In this document: one piece after another, positions 1-9,608 of the stretch | Layout: every line of letters starts with the position of its first letter | Numbering within the stretch: the stretch's first letter is position 1 | Source of the DNA: CAZZBK01 sp964652155 | Lineage (GTDB): Bacteria; Planctomycetota; Planctomycetia; Pirellulales; PNKZ01 | NCBI GenBank assembly: GCA_964652155.1 | Contig: CAZZBK010000167.1 | Span: 1-11,067, forward strand | Length of the DNA stretch: 11,067 bases | Reading direction: 5' to 3' | The notes under the pieces: model-generated | Database searches by the model: none | The model's input: only the letters and a program-made list of their open reading frames with translations | Told to the model about the DNA's origin: nothing | Program-made: the position numbers and the translations under genes

Positions 1-19
1 CCGCCTCGAAGTGAGCCGG

Positions 20-37
20 GGTTTGCAGACGCAAACC
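20..37. repeat. Short hairpin upstream of the kinase gene
   Basis: GGTTTGC and GCAAACC form a perfect 7-bp stem around a 4-base loop. No T-run follows on the plus strand, so a canonical terminator for an upstream gene is not supported. It may be a remnant terminator or part of a dispersed intergenic repeat. Confidence 0.4.
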
Positions 38-62
38 GCCAGCCACCCGCCGCAATCTGTAG

Positions 63-91
63 CTGACATGGAATCAAGCGGTTATGATAAT
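63..91 (+). promoter_or_regulatory. Putative sigma70-type promoter of the kinase gene
   Basis: CTGACA at 63-68 and GATAAT at 86-91 each match five of six positions of the -35 and -10 consensus, with an ideal 17-bp spacer. This predicts transcription starting near base 98, giving a very short leader of about 14 bases. A GGGGAG ribosome-binding motif at 103-108 precedes the ATG at 112 with tight spacing of 3 bases. The promoter is inferred from sequence only; planctomycete promoters can depart from the E. coli consensus. Confidence 0.5.
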
Positions 92-111
92 ACCCTACTC
101 GTGGGGAGCCT

Positions 112-5697
<5,586 letters not shown>

Positions 5698-5723
5698 GGG
5701 CCTGTGCGTCCAGTCGTCTTCGT

Positions 5724-5741
5724 ACTCTGACGCTCAGGAGT
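5724..5741. promoter_or_regulatory. Small hairpin with an AGGAG motif just downstream of the putative VR
   Basis: CTGA (5727-5730) and TCAG (5734-5737) pair around a 3-base loop, and the stem can extend through ACTC/GAGT with one bulge. The 3' side contains AGGAG (5736-5740), a good ribosome-binding motif that now leads into a repeat rather than a start codon. It lies 8 bases before the left inverted-repeat arm. It may be the stranded ribosome-binding site of the avd gene. Hairpins just after the VR are also known in some DGRs. Both readings are inference. Confidence 0.3.
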
Positions 5742-5743
5742 AA

Positions 5744-5791
5744 AACCCTTCTCCCTCCGGGAGAAGGTGGCCGAAGGCCGGATGAGGGTCT
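5744..5791. repeat. Left arm of an inverted, hairpin-containing repeat (REP-like)
   Basis: It contains hairpin CCTTCTCCC/GGGAGAAGG (5747-5767, loop TCC), then a second hairpin GGCC-GAA-GGCC (5769-5779), then GGATGAGGGTCT. The reverse complement recurs at 7451-7502 and is identical except that the second hairpin is replaced by another one. Such repeats are common between genes in planctomycetes (general knowledge). Here the two arms bound the block holding IS110 and DUF559. Confidence 0.85.
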
Positions 5792-5859
5792 GTTGAAGCT
5801 TCACCAACCCTCACCTGACTCACTTCGTTCGCCATCCTTGTATGTTGCCAAATAAGAAG

Positions 5860-6066
5860 AAATCGGTTTCCACTAGGAAGGTTTCCGGGGCTGCTGCGCA
5901 GCAGCCCCGGAAAAAATCGCCGGTCAGAGATCGTACATCCTCAGGTCGCTCGGAGACCGTGGGAGAGCAGGATCCTGGCCGGTGCCTGGTTCGACGTAGC
6001 CCGTACAGCCGCCAGAGCCGCAGCCCCAGTGCTGCGAGCTCGCATCCGCAAGGAAGGGAACACGTC
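5860..6066 (+). ncRNA. Candidate bridge-RNA region of the IS110 element
   Basis: This is the non-coding leader between the IS left end and the transposase start. It contains several self-complementary blocks: the 32-bp palindrome at 5882-5913, GGTC/GACC at 5944-5958, the palindrome CAGGATCCTG at 5968-5977, and the palindrome TGCGAGCTCGCA at 6033-6044. Bridge RNAs of IS110-group elements come from exactly this position. I cannot assign the target-binding and donor-binding loops by eye, so the call rests on location and structure alone. Confidence 0.4.
5882..5913. repeat. Perfect 32-bp palindrome
   Basis: The sequence reads TTTCCGGGGCTGCTGC followed directly by its exact reverse complement, giving a 16-bp arm with no loop. 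The core GGCTGCTGCGCAGC resembles the small hairpin of the repeat arm at 7463-7477. It is followed by an A-run on the plus strand rather than a T-run. It could form a cruciform, or a stem-loop in the IS leader RNA. Confidence 0.85.
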
Positions 6067-7024
6067 ATGCAAACAACCGACTTCACGAATTTTATGGGAA
6101 TCGATGTCTCGAAACAGACCTGGGATGTTTATCTCTCGCCCAGCGGTCAACGTCGGAAGTTGTCGGCCAACGACGACGGCGCGCGTCAACTGCGTGAGGC
6201 GCTCAGTTCGGTGGGCCGGTGCTTGATTGTCATGGAAGCCACGGGCGGATTGGAACAGCGCTTGGTGGCCGAGTTGCATGATGCCGGACATACCGTGGCG
6301 GTGGTCAACCCGCGGCAGGTGCGGGATTTCGCGCGGTGCATGAACCGCTTGGCCAAAACCGATGAGCTGGATGCCCAGACGATCGCTTGGTTCGCGGAAA
6401 AGGTCCGTCCCCGACCGCTGGAAAAAACCCGGTAAAACAGGCTGAATTGGACGCTTTAGTGGCTCGGCGACGACAGTTGATTCAACTCCGCACGGCCGAA
6501 CTCAATCGCAGCCAACAAGCAACCAGCCCAGCGGTTTGCAAGAGCATTCGCCGAGTGCTCGACCTGCTGAATGAAGATCTCGCGGAGATCGACGCCGCCA
6601 TCACCCAGTTGATTGAAGACGACGACGATTGGCAGGCCAAGGCCAAGCTCCTGGAAAGTGAGGGATTGGCAAGATCACCAGCGCCGCGTTGGTAGCCGAA
6701 TTGCCCGAGTTGGGCCGGCTCAATCGCCAAGTGATCGCGGCCCTGGTGGGAGTCGCGCCGCTCAATCGCGACAGCGGTCAATGGCGGGGGACGCGAAGCA
6801 TCTGGGGCGGTCGGGCAAGTGTGCGCAGCGCATTGTATATGGCCGCGTTGGCAGCCCGGCGCTTCAACCCGCTCATCAAACGGTTCGCGGATCGCCTGCA
6901 AGCTACGGGCAAGAAGCCCAAAGTAATCTTGGTGGCCTGCATGCGGAAGCTGCTGACCATCCTCAACACGATGCTACGTACAAAAACGACCTGGAATGAT
7001 AAACTTATCCCTGCCACCCCTTGA
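6067..7024 (+). pseudogene. IS110-family DEDD transposase, broken by two frame changes
   Basis: The start ATG at 6067 follows AGGAAGGGAA. Reading through three frames gives a nearly full-length protein of ~318 residues. Frame 1 (6067 to ~6425) encodes the RuvC-like half with D13 (GIDVSK), E57 (VMEATGG), D99 and D102 (KTDELDA), i.e. the DEDD set. The frame then shifts by -1 at a run of six A (6422-6427), where KNPVKQAELDALVARRRQL continues (~6426-6660). A second shift near 6657-6662, consistent with a small deletion (about 4 bases), leads into GIGKITSAALVAELPELGRL and the Tnp C-terminal domain, whose RDSG motif contains the expected catalytic serine. The stop is at 7022-7024. The catalytic residues survive but the frame is broken twice, so no active enzyme is expected unless frameshifting is programmed. 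One slippery run could be programmed; a second, deletion-like change makes decay more likely. Confidence 0.9.
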
Positions 7025-7039
7025 AAATCAACACAGCCG

Positions 7040-7056
7040 CTCTCCCGGAGGGAGAG
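7040..7056. repeat. REP-like hairpin immediately upstream of the DUF559 gene
   Basis: CTCTCCC and GGGAGAG pair perfectly around GGA, then GGGTTCG follows. It is a shortened relative of the outer hairpins at 5747-5767 and 7479-7499. It lies 21 bases before the DUF559 start and may be the right half of the intergenic repeat split by IS110. Confidence 0.8.
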
Positions 7057-7077
7057 GGGTTCGTAAGGAATTGCGCC

Positions 7078-7443
7078 ATGCCGCATCGGAAACCGTTAAC
7101 TGACGATCAAAAACAACGCACCCGCCGCTTGCGCCATGACGCCACTTTCCCTGAGCGACTGCTCTGGGGTCGTTTACGAGCGGGACGGTTAGCCGGAATC
7201 AAGTTTCGTCGGCAACATACGATCGAGTCCTTTGTCGTCGATTTTTATTGCCATGAAGCGCGGCTGGTGATCGAACTGGATGGAGATAGCCATATTGGAC
7301 GGGGGCAGTATGACGCCGAGCGATCGAGGATCCTGGAGCGATTGGGAGTCCGTGTCCTACGAATTGGCAACGACGATGTACTGAAAGATTTGAAGGCGGT
7401 GTTGGAAATGATCTTGCGAGAATGCGGTGGGGGCTCGACATGA
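7078..7443 (+). CDS. DUF559 endonuclease-like protein (Vsr / PD-(D/E)XK-related fold)
   Basis: 121 residues, the normal size for the family. The ATG at 7078 is chosen because AAGGA (7065-7069) sits 8 bases upstream; an upstream TTG at 7021 would translate the repeat. Family motifs are in order: PERLLWGRLR (25-34), FRRQHTI (43-49), VDFYC (54-58, with D55), VIELDGDSH (64-72, with E66 and D68), then YD..R...L..LGVRVLR (78-95). These match the DUF559 group related to very-short-patch-repair nucleases; the acidic residues are the probable metal-binding site. DNA cleavage or nicking is inferred from the fold and has not been shown for most members. The gene is enclosed by palindromic repeats on both sides, with the right arm starting 7 bases after the stop, which suggests a mobile repeat-nuclease cassette. 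The frame is intact. Confidence 0.88.
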   Translation: MPHRKPLTDDQKQRTRRLRHDATFPERLLWGRLRAGRLAGIKFRRQHTIESFVVDFYCHEARLVIELDGDSHIGRGQYDAERSRILERLGVRVLRIGNDDVLKDLKAVLEMILRECGGGST

Positions 7444-7450
7444 AACCCGC

Positions 7451-7502
7451 AGACCCTCATCCGGCTGCTGCGCAGCCACCTTCTCCCGGAGGGAGAAGGG
7501 TT
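7451..7502. repeat. Right arm of the inverted, hairpin-containing repeat
   Basis: Reverse complement of 5744-5791, with 37 identical bases outside the small hairpin. The small hairpin differs: GGCTGC-TGC-GCAGCC (7463-7477) replaces GGCC-GAA-GGCC while both remain perfectly paired. The larger hairpin is CCTTCTCCC-GGA-GGGAGAAGG (7479-7499). The arm ends exactly where Avd-like coding sequence begins. Confidence 0.85.
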
Positions 7503-7664
7503 ACGCCCGCCACGCCGCTGTTCGTCAACACGCACGACTGCAACGTATGGCTGTGCCAACATACGCAGCGTTTCCCCAAACACCTGCGGCACTCCTACAC
7601 GAACCGTTTGGAGTCGTTGGCCCTGGAATTCGAGGAAGCTTTGTTGATGGCCAACGCCCCCCGC
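7503..7664 (+). pseudogene. avd: Truncated Avd-like (DGR accessory variability determinant, four-helix bundle) fragment
   Basis: The reading frame encodes 54 residues starting TPATPLFVNTHDCNVWLCQH, then TQRFPKHLRHSYTNRLESLA and LEFEEALLMANAPR. The pattern (aromatic-D..VWL...T..FPK..R....NRLE..AL.FEEAL..A) is helices 1-2 of bAvd-type four-helix-bundle proteins, which bind the DGR reverse transcriptase. Full-length members are about 115-125 residues; after NAPR the similarity stops and I see no helices 3-4. The N-terminus abuts the repeat arm and has no start codon of its own. An open frame does run in from 7422 across the repeat, so a chimeric peptide is conceivable but unlikely to work. It would normally lie between the target and TR/RT; here the target ends 1.8 kb upstream and RT is absent. 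Confidence 0.72.
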
Positions 7665-7896
7665 CGATTTGGTAGCGAAGCAAAGGCTGCCGCATGCTTT
7701 GGCCAGCGAGCCCGGCTGACGCACCGTCCCGCTCGGTCAACTGGGCGTCGGTTATGGCCTCGCGCCGACAATAATGGCCCACACGAGATTTAAGGTATCG
7801 GCACCATGGTTGACGGTGTCGCCCTGCCGTCGATTTCGATCGGCAATGTCAGTAAGGACGGTGTTGCCAGATCCGGCGATACCCCATCAACCTCAC
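7665..7896. other. Non-coding or unassigned stretch between the Avd remnant and the convergent operon
   Basis: No open frame here has recognisable motifs. The frame continuing from Avd runs to a stop at 7791-7793 but reads as low-information, arginine-rich sequence. I looked for a template repeat (a run of AAC-type codons matching the VR), for reverse-transcriptase motifs such as YxDD, and for a clear terminator, and found none. GGTATCG near 7794 and CGATACC near 7877-7884 are complementary but far apart. This may be debris from the deletion that removed the rest of the DGR. Confidence 0.5.
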
Positions 7897-8724
7897 TCAC
7901 GCGGCCTGAGCGCGGACGACGGGCGACGAGAAACTCATCCCTTGCAAATGCGTCGCCAACTCGTCGAGCAGCAGCGGCTTGCTCGCCACGCGGTCGACCC
8001 CCGCCGCCAACCAATGCTGCACCTCGTCAGCCCGAGGAAAGTCGAGCAGCAAGAGCGTTGAAACGTGCGGGAATGCGGCTCGCAGTTGGGGCCACAGCAT
8101 GGCAGCCTCACGATGCCGATACTCCAAATTCCACACCAGGGCCGATACTCCGCTGAGCGAGGGCGAAGATTCGAGACCGACGCGCGCCGCGCTGTAGCCC
8201 AACGCGGCGCACGAGTCGAGGAGCCATTGCGCCCCGTCGCGGCTATCGGCGCACACCGCCACCAACGCCGGGGCGAGTGACTTGCGCGGCCGAATCGTAT
8301 CCAGCAGTCGTTCTTCCTCGCTGCTGGTCGCCGGGCCCAGCCAGCGCGTGGAACATCCGCGTCGAGCTTGTTCAACAATGCTGCGCAAGCGCGTGGTTGC
8401 TTGGTGCCAATAAATCCGCGTCATGCCGCTCCAGCATTGTCCGCTCCGCAATTCCCCTTCGCACCACGCGCCATGCAGCCCGATGATGGGCACCAACGGC
8501 ACGGCACGTCGCAGCGCCTCAACGTGCTCCCAAGCAATCTCGCCGGGGCGCTGCTGGGCCAGGATGAGCAAGTCCGGCAACGCTCCTTGCGCCAACCGCT
8601 CCTGTGCCGCGGCAGCCGTAAGCAGCCACGTCACCTCAGCCAGCTCGCCGAGCCATCGCGCGGTGGGCAGAAACTCGCGGGTATCGTGCGCACCGATCCA
8701 CAGTATCGAAAATGATCGCTTCAT
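7897..8724 (-). CDS. Protein with two degenerate response-regulator receiver-like domains
   Basis: 275 residues from the ATG at 8724, chosen because the first receiver-like strand (FSILWIGAHD) starts directly after it. A TTG at 8754 overlapping the upstream gene's TGA (TTGA) would add ten residues and is an alternative. Domain 1 (~5-118) has the receiver layout but reads PDLLILAQQRPGE where a phosphoacceptor aspartate would sit. Domain 2 (~152-262) reads ALVWNLEYR at the equivalent strand, again without a clear aspartate, yet keeps the C-terminal SKP lysine (K249). The two pseudo-receivers are therefore probably phosphorylation-independent protein-interaction modules. There is no output domain. 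Last gene of the minus-strand run, 26 bases after the PTS EIIA regulator, so the two are probably co-transcribed and functionally linked. No specific function is recognised. Confidence 0.68.
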   Translation of the reverse strand: MKRSFSILWIGAHDTREFLPTARWLGELAEVTWLLTAAAAQERLAQGALPDLLILAQQRPGEIAWEHVEALRRAVPLVPIIGLHGAWCEGELRSGQCWSGMTRIYWHQATTRLRSIVEQARRGCSTRWLGPATSSEEERLLDTIRPRKSLAPALVAVCADSRDGAQWLLDSCAALGYSAARVGLESSPSLSGVSALVWNLEYRHREAAMLWPQLRAAFPHVSTLLLLDFPRADEVQHWLAAGVDRVASKPLLLDELATHLQGMSFSSPVVRAQAA

Positions 8725-8750
8725 GACCGCTGAGCGTAGCCGAACGCAGC

Positions 8751-9464
8751 TCAACCGAGCAAGGTCCGTTCGCCCCGCGCGATCACCTCATGGGCACTGT
8801 GCGCGTCGCGGCTTGCCCGCAACTCGTCGAGCACCGCAGGGATTGCTAGCACGCGGCTCAGTCGGGCCAGTGTGTGCAGATGGCCCCGATCGTTCGTCGA
8901 GCAGATCAGAAAAAAGATGTCGGTGAGCGCGCCGCGCGAGCTGCCAAACGGGACACCGCACTCGTTGACCCCCAGGGCGATGAACGGTCGGCCCAGAATG
9001 CTCGGCTGCGGACGACGCGGATGCATCAGCGCCACGCCGTTGTCCATCGCGGTGGGGTAGAGTTCTTCGCGCCCCCGAACCGCCTCAACCATCTTGGGCG
9101 GGTCCCACAACCAGCCGGTGCGGGCCGCCACGTCGACCATGTTCGTGATCACCGAGTTGCGGGTCCGCGCCCCCAGCGGAACTTGCACCGCCTCCAGGGG
9201 CAATAACTCGTCGAGTGATAGCAGTTGTTCGTCATCGGTTTGGACCAAACGCTCCAAGACTCCCTCCATGCGTTCGAGTTCGGTGGCGTCGCTGGTGCCA
9301 ATCCGTTCTTCGAGCCAGTGGTGAATTTCGCTCCGCGAAAAACGCCACTCGCCGCCGACACGCCGCGCCGGCAGTTTGCCCCGCTCGGCCAGGCGCAACA
9401 CGTGAGCCCGGTCAATGTGCAAAAAAACGGCAAGTCGGTCCAGGTCAAAATCATCATCGGCCAT
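8751..9464 (-). CDS. HTH (excisionase-type) fused to a PTS EIIA (fructose/PtsN-type) domain
   Basis: 237 residues. Residues ~6-55 form an excisionase-family winged helix: LDRLAVFLHI, then RGKLPARRVGGEWRF and SEIHHWLEE, the K.P..RVGG.WRF signature. Residues ~85-235 are an EIIA type-2 domain with the phosphorylatable histidine in GVALMHPRRPQP (H148), followed by GRPFIALGV and GALTDIFFLICS. Known EIIA domains receive phosphate from HPr. Without visible transport components nearby, this one more likely regulates than transports, possibly coupling phosphorylation state to DNA binding (inference). The ATG at 9464 is the first in-frame start after a stop; no strong ribosome-binding motif precedes it, so translation may be coupled to the small ORF ending 15 bases upstream. 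Similar HTH-EIIA proteins are a familiar planctomycete architecture. Confidence 0.85.
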   Translation of the reverse strand: MADDDFDLDRLAVFLHIDRAHVLRLAERGKLPARRVGGEWRFSRSEIHHWLEERIGTSDATELERMEGVLERLVQTDDEQLLSLDELLPLEAVQVPLGARTRNSVITNMVDVAARTGWLWDPPKMVEAVRGREELYPTAMDNGVALMHPRRPQPSILGRPFIALGVNECGVPFGSSRGALTDIFFLICSTNDRGHLHTLARLSRVLAIPAVLDELRASRDAHSAHEVIARGERTLLG

Positions 9465-9479
9465 AATCGTCGATTGTCA

Positions 9480-9608
9480 TCAGTCCGCGCCGCGCTGCAA
9501 AGCCTCTGAGAGCCACTTTTCAATGAGATTTTGCCCCTGGGCACGGCCCCACAAGGTCTCGACAGGCCCCTGCAGGCGAAGTAACGACCGTATGATCGAG
9601 CGCGCCAT
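9480..9608 (-). CDS. 42-residue mini-ORF overlapping the TPR stop codon (TAATG)
   Basis: The ATG (9608-9606) shares one base with the TAA stop of the TPR gene, the classic TAATG coupling arrangement, and the frame stays open to a TGA at 9482-9480. It begins MARSIIRSLLRLQGPVETLW and continues with LIEKWLSEAL, which looks like two short amphipathic helices. The stop is 15 bases before the HTH-EIIA start, so the ORF fills the gap between two co-directional genes. I recognise no family. It may be a real small protein, or simply spacer that keeps ribosomes moving between the genes. Confidence 0.45.
   Translation of the reverse strand: MARSIIRSLLRLQGPVETLWGRAQGQNLIEKWLSEALQRGAD

Larger units (their letters stand above)
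5828..7035 (+). mobile_element. IS110-family insertion sequence, decayed; ends approximate
   Basis: About 1.2 kb consisting of a ~235-base non-coding left segment, a frameshifted DEDD-type transposase (6067-7024) and almost no right non-coding segment. The long 5' leader matches the IS110 group, whose left end encodes the bridge RNA that guides target and donor choice (established for IS621 and relatives). The ends are approximate because this group lacks terminal inverted repeats. They are placed where repeat-like flanking sequence stops (about 5828) and resumes (about 7036). The flanks CCCTCACCTGACTCACTTCG and CTCTCCC-GGA-GGGAGAG look like two halves of one intergenic repeat, so the element probably inserted into it. 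Confidence 0.75.

Noticed and set aside
5882..5913. Palindrome as a rho-independent terminator
   Set aside because: It is followed by an A-run on the plus strand, and on the minus strand the T-run lies before the stem. No gene ends at a matching position.
5842..6066. N-terminal extension of the transposase frame from 5842
   Set aside because: It translates the structured IS leader into low-complexity Ser/Arg sequence. ATG 6067 has a ribosome-binding motif and starts where IS110 transposase similarity begins.
7245..7724. 159-codon minus-strand frame opposite DUF559 and Avd
   Set aside because: It runs across the repeat arm and opposite two frames with real motifs, and has no recognisable domain itself.
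7806..8156. Plus-strand frames of 95-116 codons over the receiver-like gene
   Set aside because: They lie opposite a gene with receiver-fold character and contain arginine/proline-rich mirror sequence with no motif.
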